Part shown: positions 22,540 to 33,555 of the stretch, one piece after another
How the letters are laid out: each line of letters starts with the position of its first letter
Numbering within the stretch: the stretch's first letter is position 1
Assembly (NCBI RefSeq): GCF_030272615.1
Contig: NC_081414.1
Coordinates: forward strand, 821,433,896 to 821,497,895
Source: Cryptomeria japonica
Taxonomy: Eukaryota > Streptophyta > Pinopsida > Cupressales > Cupressaceae
Length of the DNA stretch: 64,000 nucleotides
Reading direction: 5' to 3'
The notes under the pieces: model-generated
The model's input: the letters and a program-made list of their open reading frames with translations, nothing else
What the model was told of the DNA's origin: nothing
Database searches by the model: none
Translations under genes and position numbers: made by a program

Positions 22540-24043
22540 ATTTAGTGATGATCATTGGGTGAAAGCTATGAGTTAGATAAAATTAAGAAGAACAACACTT
22601 GGACCTTGGTACCCCAAACTGTAAACAAGAATGTTATAGGTACTAAATGGGTGTTCAGAAACAAGTTTATTGAAGATGGTTTTGTAGTTCACAACAAGGT
22701 AAGATTAGTATGCAAAGGTTATGTGCAAGAAGAAGGAGAATGTTATGGAAAAAATTTTGCACCAGTAGCAAGAGTGAAAGGTGTTAGAACTTTACTTGCA
22801 TTTGCATCTTAGAAGAAGTTCAAGGTATATCATATGGATGTGAAGTCTGCATTTTTGAATGGGATATTGGAAGAAGAGGTTTATATAGAAAAGCCTGATG
22901 GTTATGAATTGATAGATAAGGAAGACATGGTATGCAAATTGCATAAAGCTTTGTATGGATTAAAGCAGGCACCCAGAGCATGGTATGAACAACTTCATAC
23001 TCGTCTGATGAAGATAGGCTTTGCTAGAACCATTGATGATAACAATATTTATCTCAAATCTGAAGTAGATGAAATACTGGCCAGTGAAGTATTTGTTGAT
23101 GACATTATTTTTGGAGGTAATGGTGACATGAGTAATTATTTTGCAGAAGAAATAAATAATAAGTTTGAGATGTCATTGGTAGGGGTAATAAAAAATTTCA
23201 TACACTTGTAGATACACCAGATGAAGAATGGTATTTTCATTACTCAATTCAAGTATGTGAAAGAGGTTTTAAAATTTTTTGGTATGACTGACTGTAAACC
23301 AGTTGGAAGTCCAATGGTTACAGGTTGTAAGTTGTCTAAGGAAGATGCATCTAATTCTGTAGATTAAAAGGAATACAGATCAATGATTAGAAATTACACT
23401 ATGTTGTTCACAGTCGACCGGATATTGCCCATGCAGTTGTTATTGTTTCTAGATTTCAGAAGAATCCAAAGGAAGCACATCTGATGGCAACCAACACATT
23501 TTTTAGATATCTGAAAGGTACTGTTGACTATGGGTTATGGTATGCATATGGTGGAAATTTTGACTTGAAGGCATACACAGATGTTGATTGGGCAAGAAAT
23601 ATTGATGACCATAAGAGTATTACCGATGGAGCAATCTTTCTAGGAGGAAGGCTAGTTTCATGGAGTAGTAAAAAGTAGAGTTATACTTTACAATCTACTA
23701 CTGAAGCTGAGTATGTAGCAACTTACATGAATTGCAAACAAGCTATGTGGATGAGGCACATTTTGGAAGGTTTGAAGATGAAAATATCAGAACCAATAAA
23801 TATTTTGTGTGATAATACAAGTGCAATAAACATTTCTAAAAATCTTGTTTTGCATGCAAGGACTAAGCACATTAAATTTAAGTATCACTTCTTGAGGGAA
23901 AAAGTTCAATGTAAAAATGTTATCTTGGAGCATGTTTCTACCAAGGAGTAGCTTTTAGATATTTTTACCAAACCTTTGCCTAAGACCACTTTTGAGTATC
24001 TTAGAAGTCAATTCGGGGTTGTCCCTTTTCATGAAGTTAGTTG
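22540..24043 (+). pseudogene. CopA reverse transcriptase and RNase H
   Basis: [20 protein letters not shown], then a TAG at about 22810, [26 protein letters not shown] and [16 protein letters not shown] follows at about 23209 where Gln is expected. A frameshift occurs near 23390 (MIRNYTM instead of MIGKLHYV). RNase H: YTDVDWARNIDDHKS (Arg for Gly), SWSSKK then TAG, STTEAEYVA, CDNTSAINISKN and HARTKHIKFKYHF, ending KE-stop-LLDIFTKPLP at about 23950. Decay is mostly single-base. Confidence 0.92.
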
Positions 24044-24395
24044 AACATGATGTTGATTGCATCAGTCCCAGAATTACTTGTAGAATCTTACTTGGATTGA
24101 TGAAGAAGTGGATGTAATCCACAGGGGGAGCATCAAGTTGCAGTATGATGTTGATGCACAGTGAGAGAAGAATTACATGTTTTTACTTTCACTTTGGCAT
24201 TGATATCAAAGGGGGAGAATAATTATGTGATTGAGGAGAAGAATTATGTGTTTGATTGGGTGAACCAGTGATAGGATGAAGACAAACAGAGAAAGGTGAA
24301 TACTTGGTAATGTAAACAAGGTTTTCTATTCACCAATCTCAACAGCAATGAGAGGCATATATATTTGTATTGCCATCAATGCCAAAGGGGGAGAT
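24044..24395 (+). other. CopA 3' untranslated region with serial polypurine tracts
   Basis: No gene. GGGGGAG tracts occur at about 24123, 24211 and 24387; the last abuts the LTR. TTGGCATTGAT / TCAAAG sequence precedes the second tract. Confidence 0.8.
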
Positions 24396-25855
24396 TGTTG
24401 GTATTTTTAGTTTGTTGGCATTTTGCATAGAGATTGCATTAATGATATGTTGTCATTGATGTCAATTGAATCGGTAATGATATTCATATTATTGTTGATA
24501 TTGTTGTTTTTGATATTGGCTAGTAACCAGTAAGAAGAGATTTGTGGAAGATGTTGTAAACCAGTATGTTAAGTTTGTAAGTTGAACCGGTAAACCAGTG
24601 TAAAAGGGTTAAACCTTTCTATGCAATGTAACCAATAAACCCTATCAGTTGTTAAACCCTAAACAATCAAGTTTGTTGGTTTATTATCTGATGAGTAGTA
24701 ATAATGGAGACACGTGTGATCACTATATGAGGATAAGTTCAGATTATTTTGGTGCATTTGTTTATTGTCTAGGGAAGGAGAAAAGTGGATTGCATCTAAT
24801 GCACAATGCATGATGAGTTACAAAGTTCGATGAAGCGATGATCATGGAGCGGTTGGAATTTTCTTGAAGAATGTGAAGAAATTGTTATGATTTATAACAG
24901 TCAAGATTGTACCAACTTGTTTGTAATCTCGATGATGAGAATTAGGTTTTTGTTGTGTTACCAACCTAATTGAGTTGTATTTAAGGTCGATGAAGTTGTT
25001 TGTAAACTTTGTTGGCAAGATTGGCAGAAACCTGTTGAGTGTGTAGTTGCCTAACCGGTGAATGGATATACACTTTGAGTAAAGGCAGATTGAAGCTTAA
25101 AAGGATTTGATCAAACAAATGTAGTGTTATTCAGACAGATCAAGAAAACATGTTGTTTTCTAACAATTACAACAGAAGTGAAATCCCTTAACCGAGTAAG
25201 CTTTAACAAGCTTGGTTACTCATTAGATCCTCTAACAAGGTGGTCCATTAACTTGGATTCTTAAATCCTCTGGCGAGGTTACTCCTAATAGGGTATTGTG
25301 CTTTTCATCAAGGCATATTTGTAAATCCCTTAACCAGATGATTCCTAACCGGAATTAGTTCTTAACAAAACTTATTGTAAAGATTTAACAGGCTTGGCTC
25401 CTAATAGGGCGAACTTCAGAAGAGTTCAGATAGCTATCCTTGTGAGTCTCATTTCACCGTGGTTTTTACCTATTTGGGTTTTCCACGTATAAATATTTTG
25501 GTCAAGTGGTGAATGTTTTTGTGGTTATGATCTTATTTGTTAATTTGATTAACTTATGATAAGGCATGATAACTGGAAGCATTGAGAGATCAATATGTTG
25601 AGTTATGATTAAGCATTGTTGATGTTTACAAGATTGAAGTTGTTTACTATTAAGTTGTTATAACAGTCAAACCGGTTGATGTCAAGTATTCTTATGAATA
25701 TTGATCTTGACTAAGATATGTTTACTTTGTGTGATTGAATTTGAGTTTGGGAACTTTGTATCCATTTTTCAGTATACTGATTTACCTCCCCCCCCTCCCC
25801 CCCACCCCCCCTTCTCAATATTCTACTGGATACTTATTCTTTCATCATACCATCA
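24396..25855 (+). repeat. CopA 3' LTR
   Basis: The 1460-bp LTR is uninterrupted, so it shows what the 5' LTR looked like before CopB. The CATTGATG motif is at 24454. The C-run loop near the end is expanded to about 26 bases of mostly C (25786-25811), flanked by ATACTGA (25774-25780) and TCAATAT (25815-25821). Confidence 0.94.
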
Positions 25856-28631
25856 AAGACAAGCTTATGAGTAGAAATAAGTTATGTGATAAACATGGCG
25901 ATGGAAGAGGCTAATTAGTGCTAGCTCAACATGTGAATCATATTGTTCATGAATTGGGCTGCATTTAATGACAAACAATATTTTTTCTATCTGTATTGTC
26001 AAAATCCTTTCATCAAACATGAAATTAGGATTTTGATGAAGGGATTCCTATGCAACCAAATATTTTTTGTACAACTAATCAGTCAACTCATCTTAGCCTT
26101 CAGATCGATATATTATGAATGAAGCTATAAAGGGATGTTCTACAATATTTTCTCTTTTATTATCTCAATAACATTGAAAAAAAAACTTGGCACTATTCCT
26201 ATGCGAATCTTGAGTTAAATATCAAAGTATTGAATGTATAAACCTTCAAGGTACTGAAGTGAATATTTTCACTTGAAATAAATAAAATATTGAGTTCATT
26301 CACAATGGTATGTTTTATTCAAAGCCATAGAGGAAAAGGAAGTTGCGTAGGAAGGGGATTTAGAAGAATGTCTTAAAATACTCTCAAAACAATGAACAAT
26401 GTGAGACAATTTTATCTAGAAAGAAGAAGAGATAAAAATATCGCAAGTCTGAGTGATCTGAAAGTAACACTCGGATTTTTCTAATGGTTCCTGTGAATTT
26501 AATGTTTATTAGATTGGTCATATATTGAAATTCCGGTGTTATTAATTGTCATCGCTCAGTACATGTGTCGGTAAAAATTGACGTCAATTTGATTGTCATT
26601 AAATTATTTAATTCTTCAATTGGACACCCTTATGATCATCATCACCAAAGATATTCATTTAAATTTGATGCCCATTTGACTATCATCTATAAAGTATGAG
26701 GTTAAATTTGACATTTGTTTATTTGTCATCTCAAAAAAGAGAGTTTGAATTTGATGCGTGTTCAAACATCATTTCTAACTTTAGTGAATTAAATTTGAAT
26801 AGGATTTAGCATGTCAAGGATAAATCAATTGAATAAATTTGAAATTAGTTTGACAGTCACACAAATATTAGAAGTTAAATTTGATGTTTGTTTTTTATTA
26901 GAGATAAAAACAGGTTTTGAGGGGACCCAAAACCCCTTACAACAAGTCTTGAAGGGACCTGAAAACCTCGGATTTTTCATGGATTCGAAACCCAAAATAG
27001 ACAGCTGCCAAAGGATTCAACATTGATAACCACCAACCCAAACTCAACCAAGCATCAAAGAGTTCAAATTTGATGTTTGTTTGGATGTTAGTGTACACAT
27101 TTGAAGGTTAAATTTGATAGACATTAATATTTCATACGTAGAATTAATTGGGCCAATATTTGATGTTTGTTTAATTATGATCGATTAGAACTATATGATA
27201 AATTTTATGCTCATTTTGTAGTCACAAGTAGCAATATGAGAAGTTAGATATGATGTTGGCTCGACCATCATCTCAAAGATTTACATTTAAAAATATCTTC
27301 TTTTGTTTCTTCTACCATCCATCTAAACAAATTAAATTGGAGTTACCTTCAAATTTCATACTCTAAAATTTAGATAGCTAGCATGAAATTTGTTTGTTGC
27401 TGATGTAAAATTTATTACGTTTTTTGTTTCCGTTGGCCATTAAAATACTGATTGTTTTTATTTATGCTCTTAAAATCAATGCTATATGGGAGCAAATGAC
27501 GTAGAAATTTACGAGTTTGTTTGATGGAGTTGTGCAACCGATCCTTTTGCTTTTCCTCAAACAATTTGCATCCTTCATGTTTAGTGTGGAAGTGCCCCAT
27601 TAATAAATTATCAATAAAAGCTTATTTGTTAGTTCCTCATTTTAGTTATTTTCTTGCATTGGTAAGTCTAGGCAATAAAAAAGTAGACAAGTTTGCTAAT
27701 GTTTAGTGACTTGATGATTTTCAAGTATTTTTTTATTGTTTTTAAAATTTTTCAACTACAACCTAATATACAAATAAAAAATAGATGTCCATTCTGAAAT
27801 TTTGCAAAATGAATGTTGGAAAGAAAATATATGATAATGCTTGTGCTTAAACGTCTAATTGTATGGTCCTTGTCATGAATTCTATTTATTGTTTTGTATA
27901 ATGTTGTTGAGGTTCAGTTGTTTCATTGTTAAATGTTTTATTAAGTTTTCATCTTGTTATATTGTAATCTTTGCTAGATTTTATTTAATATTTTCTCTTG
28001 CAACTTTTTAACATGTAATTTTCATTTTTTCAATAAATAAATAAAGAATTAGGATATAGTCATGTTGTAAGAGAAGCACACACATCTAACTATTTTTGTT
28101 GAATGAGAGATTATTAAAAAACACAATATAAACACCTCCAGTAAGATTGTTCTGAGTATTTATCAATTTAGTTGTTGGGCCAATGTTAATATTTTGTTAA
28201 TATCTGAAAAAAATTTAATTCAAGTAGTTGAGAATAAGTAATTTTATGTAATGTTTACACAATATTTGACATAATATAATTTTGAGTGTTCCTTGATAAT
28301 ATTTTGTAATGTGGGTTTCTTTACTTTTCATCTTTCTAGTGTTGGTATTAGATTCTATGGTGGGAAATATATTGGATGCAAGTAATTTGGAGATTTAGTA
28401 GCAGTTGAAAAGAAGAGAAATGTAACATTTTTTCACTTAGCTTATAGAAATGGTATGAAAGATTGTTATTATTTATTTTTTCAATGTTGAAATGTATTTT
28501 CAATCCATTGAAGATATTACAATTTATTAAATTTGGCATTAATTGTGACATATATTTATTCAAAGGTTATTCTCCTTTGTAGTGACTAAAATGTTGGGCT
28601 ATGATTTTTTCGAGTTGAAAGTAAATTGAAT
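25856..28631. other. Gene-free AT-rich interval
   Basis: No ORF in this stretch looks like a protein family, and I see no LTR ends or RNA gene. It starts with AAGAC, the right-hand duplication of CopA. The middle (26575-27275) carries a recurring degenerate motif, listed separately. A short GC-richer patch at 26930-27050 breaks that array. The right end is where the truncated CopJ gag begins. Confidence 0.6.
26575..27275. repeat. Dispersed degenerate repeat of an AAATTTGATGTTTGTTT-like motif
   Basis: About ten variants of AAATTTGATG followed by TTTG and often TCATCTC recur at irregular spacing of roughly 40-190 bp, near 26577, 26658, 26702, 26744, 26787, 26875, 27064, 27109, 27152, 27200 and 27245. 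This looks like a very old, decayed minisatellite or a low-complexity remnant. Confidence 0.55.
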
Positions 28632-29719
28632 TTATTGAAGGGATCCCAATTTCCTAGGAGCATTTTTTACTGTGAAGGTCTGTCCCTTGACATTCTTACT
28701 TGAGGAGACAAATAGAATGTCTTTTTTGGAGGCAACCTTTCTTATGGAGCACTCACCGACTTCATAACCTAATCCTCGGGTATCCTTGGTGTGGTTTTGT
28801 TTGTTCAACATTTTATCCAAGGCATCAATGTTGCTATCATACTAAATCCTCACCTTGAGTTCATCTTGGCATTTCTCAAGGTCCTTCTGGAGATTCTCCA
28901 TTTCTCCTTTTAACTTCTGACATTCTTAACCTTTTGTTTCCACTTCTAGCGCTAGCTCCTCACATCTTCTCTTCTTAGCATCAAAGACTGATTTCAATTC
29001 ATCAGTCATTCCTTTTTCCTCTTCTAGTTGAGTCGTCAATATGCAAATATTTTTATTTGACTCTTCAAGACATGTTCTCAACTGGCTGCATTCTTCATGA
29101 ACTGAATTTTTATAATTCTTAAATCATTTCTAACAATTTTTAGTTCATATAGGGCACTTACCATCTCCCCTTCAAGATCAATTTGAGCCTCAATTTCTTC
29201 TTCATCTTGTTCATCACTGCCAAACACATCTTGCGAGTAGGATTGATTTGTGTTATCCCTTTTTGATGTGGGCAACTCACTATCCGTCTCTTGAGCCATG
29301 AAGAGATGGGTTTCTTCTCCATTTTTATTGCAGCTAATAACTGATCTATCTTGATTTGCATACTCATGTGTTCCATTTCTCTTCTTGCTTTCACAGAGTG
29401 GTTATGTAGTGCTAGGTTCATTCCCATAGAGTTTCTTCAATCTGACCCACAAACTCTTTGCAGCCTTGCACTTATCCACCTGTGAAGAAACATCACCAAA
29501 AAGTCCACTGAGAATAGCTTTCATGGCTTCAACAATGCACTTAGATCTTCTTTCTGCTTTAGGACCGGTGGGAGGATTGACATGACTAGAGATACCACTA
29601 ACAAATGACATCCAAACATCATACCTTAAGGAGGATAGGTAGACTTCCATTCTACAACTCCAAATGGAATAGTTAGACCCATCAAACACCGGAGTAGGGG
29701 TTAACTCAAATTTAACCAT
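28632..29719 (-). pseudogene. gag: CopJ gag, truncated before the zinc knuckle
   Basis: The likely start is the ATG at 29719 (MVKFELTPTPVFDGSNYSIW). The copia gag domain includes GSNYSIWSCRMEVYLSS and AMKAILSGLF, ending LWVRLKKLYGN near 29410. Frameshifts and a large part of the helix region follow. From about 29090 to 28860 the minus strand encodes long heptads (LRTCLEESNKN, QLEEEKG, CQKLKGEMENLQKDLEK), typical of the coiled coil in these gags, with two stops. The motif LDKMLNKQ...GLGYEVGECS is at about 28820-28745. The frame runs out after NAPRKLGSLQ. Confidence 0.82.
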
Positions 29720-29778
29720 TGTGTTCACACACCAAAATCTACCCAAGCTGGAAAAAGGGTATCTAACCGAGAACCTAT

Positions 29779-29790
29779 GCTCTAATACCA
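29779..29790 (-). other. CopJ primer-binding site
   Basis: The minus strand reads TGGTATTAGAGC, one transition from the initiator tRNA-Met complement, two bases from the LTR end. Confidence 0.8.
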
Positions 29791-29792
29791 AT

Positions 29793-32445
29793 TGTTGAAC
29801 ACAAGATGCCACTGAGAGGGGGTGAATCAGTGGTTTCCAATACTGTTATCCTTTTAATCCTAAATATGTGCACTGATTACCTATTCAAAACACTACGTGA
29901 CTATACCGGTTAAATCAAGGAGAAGACCAAAATGTAAAATGCAAGCACACATAAAAGGCACACCACATAAAACTAGATGTACGAGGAAAACCCAATGTGG
30001 GAAAAACCTCAGTGAGAAATGTTGCTGGAGTCTACTGCTCCAATCCAACCTCACAATAAACAACTATATTACAATGTTTAGGGAACCAACCCAAGGAGCA
30101 CCAACCCCTGCACCGAGCACCAACACAGTGATTACAATGACTACAAACAATACATTTGTTTAACCCGATTACAAATGAGTTTTGTAACCTCTGCATATAA
30201 TCTCTCTACTGGTTTAACCCTACTTTGACCTCTACCGATTCTTTTCTCACTTTGTTCTCTACTAGTTCTTTGACTATTCTTTGCTCACTATTGTTGCTTT
30301 ACCGATTCAATCTCTACACCTGGTTACTGGTTATTCTACTTACTAGTTGAACCCTACTTGGTTCTCTTCCTGATTTCACTTATGTTCTACTTTTGAATTG
30401 ACTGACCTCTTCTCACTCTGCCTTGCATCACTCTTTGCAGCCTTCATACCGATACAAACACTGCCAGTTCACATCACTGTCAATCTTAGTGACAGTCTAC
30501 TGGCTACCTTAACCTCACCAATTAAACCTTTGTTAAACCTTGCTACTAGTTATGCCTCTTACTGGTTCTCTCTCCAAGCATTCAGTCACTTTTATGTTTG
30601 TGGATGGACTCTTTGAATGGATAACTCTCTTATTATACTCAGTTCACTGGCATCACTCTCTCATACAACAACAAGAATCTTCAATCTTTCGTTTACATAT
30701 TTATAGGCATTCTTTCCCACCAAAATAGAAAATCAATTCTTGGTGTGCTAGGGTTTCCTTCACCAACTCCATCTGTATTAGATCGGATCTAATCTCATCT
30801 CCAAGATTCACACCCTGCATCAAATCAGATAGCATTACTGTCTCTTTTTTCGTTATATATTTACTAATTTTAGCAAATACAACAGCCTGATCACCGACCT
30901 GCATCTATCAAACATTAAATGATCTCACGGTTATCTTCTCCAGGTTGATAAGATGATTAGATCTCTTGCTTTGATCAATTCACTAAGAGCCATCCTTCTA
31001 TCTGCCTTGAGCTGCACACTTCTGCAACCGACCTGTGATTTACATAGTCAACATTAATGTCGACCTACTCACCAACTACCTCATCGATGGACTCTTCACC
31101 TACCTCTGCATGCTTGCCACTTGGTATTCACATGTCATCCTTGTCGACATCCACCTATGTTTTCTATGTCGATTTTGGTCTAGTCACCGACCAACCACTC
31201 AACTAGTATATAATTCATATTACCGGTCTTCTTACCCAACTAGTCATGCAATATCCGGTCAACCTTTGAACCATGCAGTCTCCTATTCTACCGGCGAGAT
31301 CACATCAGCCCAGTCACCAACTTTTTCAATCCGTAGCATACATCATGCACATCTTTATCCAATGGGATTCTTTCACTTTGCCTCTTTTCTCGCTTACTGA
31401 TTGAAATCCACATATCACCAATCTCAAATGTCGATCTTCTAGAATGTTGGTAGATATGTTTACCTGTTGACAATACTTCTTCTTGCACACTGGTAAAATC
31501 CATAGGATCACCATGTGAACAATCTTCATTTGTGTCCAACTTTGGAAACATTAATCTCCATCTGCATACTGGTAACACACTCTTGCCTCTCGGTGTAACT
31601 CCATATCTGTAGATGCAAACACTTTCCTTCTCCTTCATCAACCTAGTTCTTATCTCAACCGGTTTGTCAAAGTGATAAACTCATCACAACTTACTCTTCT
31701 TCTTATGTCCCGGTAGCTCATCATGCTTTCAATTGATTATCCAATACATATCTCTGATATCATACACCTAAGTCATCTTTATGTTCCACCTTGATCATCC
31801 GGTATGAGTCTTTAATGACCTACCTTAACTTCTATATCTTATCTCAGAGTATCATCACTTACTGGTGGGAGTAGATAAACAGTTGCACTCAACTTGCCAA
31901 TCATCCAGTGAGAGTGGATCCTTGTCACCTACTAGCCAAACTGGAGGGAATTGGTTCTCATCACATTTCTCTCTCTGCTTTCTGTATTGCACTCATATGA
32001 CTTTCCTATTTGAGCAGACATATCGTCAACCAGACATATGATCTGGTAAACTTTCCCACATGTCTTCCTTGCAATCTGAGGAAACACACTTTTATGTCAT
32101 TCTTGTCTTCATTTGGTGAAACATCTAGATCCAGTGGGAGTCCTGCTATATGACATCAAACAAATTGCATACCGGTTGCCTATCCTTCTTCATTAGTTCA
32201 AACTTGTTGTCTTATCGGTCACATGCATACAGGTTGACAACAACATACTTCCAACATATCACTCATTGATTGGCATTGCCACAATACCAACTGTCTCCAA
32301 TGTCTACTCACCAGTTAACACCAACTTATGTCTCCAACACTAACTTGTATACTGATGAGTCCAATGATCACAATGATGGTTAACATCCTCTTCTCACTAG
32401 TGACAAGCTATACTGGTTGACATCAATGATAATACAATGCCAACA
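29793..32445 (-). repeat. CopJ 5' LTR, unusually long (about 2.65 kb)
   Basis: The left end TGTTGAAC and the inferred right end CCAACA, with the usual CATTGATGTCAA motif about 30 bp inside (near 32420), define it. A TATA-like TATAAATATG lies on the minus strand at about 30692-30706. The GAGGTTTTTCCC / GGGTTTTCCTC pair is at about 29977-30015, and a perfect stem CCACTGA (29809-29815) / TCAGTGG (29827-29833) closes the C-rich loop. It is about twice as long as the other LTRs. I saw no obvious nested insertion but cannot exclude one, and there is no second copy to compare. Confidence 0.65.
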
Positions 32446-32780
32446 AAATCCAATAAGAGGGGAAAGAGAAAGGTTGATGATATCTAGAAGCAAGATGAGA
32501 AGAGGTGGATTAGAAAGTCTGAGGATCAACCGACAAAATCAAATACCCCGGATGTTCATCCGATAGAACAATGTGTTCCTGCACTGACATCAAGAAATGC
32601 ATCTAGTATCTAAGGTATTAGCCTTAGAGGGAGGTAAATCAATGATAAATCTTGCATGACCCCCTGTTATGTTCTGAAAACTTGTTTCAAACATTGGAGA
32701 AGTCAGTCTAAAAGTTTACCGGTGTAGATATATTGGATCTTGGATCTAGTATGATATACCAAGAATAATTTTTGTCAATG
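32446..32780 (+). mobile_element. Fragment of a Cop1-like element, post-gag region
   Basis: The plus strand encodes GKRKVDDI-stop-KQDEKRWIRKSEDQ, which lines up with the tail of Cop1 gag (GKEKVNEI-stop-QDHTQRWVKKTEEQ). The following non-coding stretch also matches: AAGGTATTAGCCTTAG at 32612 against AAGGCAAATGCCTTAGG on the minus strand near 3130. So the Cop1 order (gag followed by this spacer) exists in at least two copies. Confidence 0.7.
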
Positions 32781-32784
32781 AGGA

Positions 32785-33198
32785 ATTATGGTTCGCAGGT
32801 TAATCCGGCGAGCAAAAGAATTGAGAGGTCTAGTCAGTCCTCTGATTTTCCTTCTAGTCTGTACTCCATCATTCTTGTGATCTATTATCTGATCTTCAGA
32901 ATGATTAAACCTTACATACCTAGGTATTATCTGTTCCGGTGCAATAACCTCTTCTTGTTCTTCATCTACCGGTTGAGCATCTTCATCTACACTGCTCTTC
33001 TCAACATCTTTTTGCACTGTCGATTTAATAAACACAAAGTTTTGTTCATCATCTGCTGGATTAGATTTGTTGGCATCATCAGGTTCATCAGAATACTCAT
33101 CAACTTTTACATTCACACTCTCCACAATCTTCTTTGTCCTTTTGTTGTAACACTTGAAAGATTTTCTCCTAGTGGAGTAGCCAAGAAATGTTCCTTCA
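32785..33198 (-). pseudogene. Copia integrase-RT linker fragment
   Basis: The minus strand encodes EGTFLGYSTRRKSFKCYNK, KIVESVNVKVDEYS, an acidic linker, and IPRYVRFNHSEDQIIDHKNDGVQTRRK, which is the region between integrase and RT in copia pol. It is cut at 33198 where gypsy sequence on the opposite strand begins, and runs out near 32785. It belongs to neither CopJ nor CopD as they stand. Confidence 0.8.
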
Positions 33199-33555
33199 AA
33201 GTGTGATGATGGTGGGAGAAAAAGATTTCCTAAATACACTAAAGGAAGAAGGTGGGGTAGGCTTTGCTTTGATTGTGAAGCCCAAGGAAGAAAGGAAGAA
33301 GAGTGTGAGTGAGGTAGGACCTAAGGAGGTCAGGGAACTACTAGAGAGGTACAAAGGAGTGGTTATAGAAGACATACTTGACTCCCTCCACCTATCAGAG
33401 ATATTAGTCATCAAATTTACCTCATACTAGGAGCAGTACTTCCTTACAAGGCAACATATCAAATGACCCCATAGCAGAATGAAAAGATAGCAAGGAAAGT
33501 TCAAGAGCTCCTAGATAAAGGGTTGGTAAGAAAGAGCCTTAGCCCATGTGCAATA
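33199..33555 (+). pseudogene. Ty3/gypsy fragment at the start of RT
   Basis: SVMMVGEKDFLNTLKEEGG, then ELLERYKGVVIEDILDSL, then (frame-shifted) MTPQQNE-like, QELLDKGLVRKSLSPC. This is the segment between protease and RT fingers of a chromovirus-like gypsy pol. It is cut at 33555 by the CopD 3' LTR. Its first codons take up where the minus-strand Gyp1 protease frame at 42290 stops, so the two may be halves of one element. Confidence 0.8.

Larger units (their letters stand above)
5823..25855 (+). mobile_element. CopA: Ty1/copia element, host of a nested pair
   Basis: The 5' LTR is split: 5823-5931 continues at 18787-20065. The 3' LTR is 24396-25855. The internal order is primer-binding site, gag, protease, integrase, RT, RNase H, which is the copia order. 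Flanking pentamers are AAGAT (5818-5822) and AAGAC (25856-25860), one base apart, which supports a complete insertion. Without CopB the element is about 7.2 kb. Every ORF carries stops or frameshifts and the integrase has lost its C-terminal part. It is related to CopB and CopG by gag and pol. Confidence 0.92.
28632..32445 (-). mobile_element. CopJ: copia element, gag plus 5' LTR only
   Basis: On the minus strand a long LTR (32445 to 29793) is followed by a primer-binding site and a gag that breaks off near 28632 into unrelated AT-rich DNA. Protease and all of pol are missing. The gag type (copia domain, coiled coil, LDKML...GLGY motif) is SIRE-like and related to Cop1. No target duplication can be tested because the 3' end is gone. 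Confidence 0.82.

Noticed and set aside
25786-25812. C-rich run as a possible i-motif or quadruplex-forming site
   Set aside because: It is the expanded loop of the LTR hairpin. Run length may also be unreliable, so no separate structure is claimed.
28020-28070. AATAAATAAATAAAG as a polyadenylation cluster of a host gene
   Set aside because: No coding frame lies upstream on either strand; simple AT-rich sequence is enough to explain it.
31300-31641. Minus-strand ORF of 113 codons
   Set aside because: It lies inside the CopJ LTR, with no recognisable motif. It could be a captured piece but nothing supports that.
32772-33206. Plus-strand ORF of 144 codons with hydrophobic stretches
   Set aside because: It is the antisense shadow of the copia linker fragment on the minus strand.
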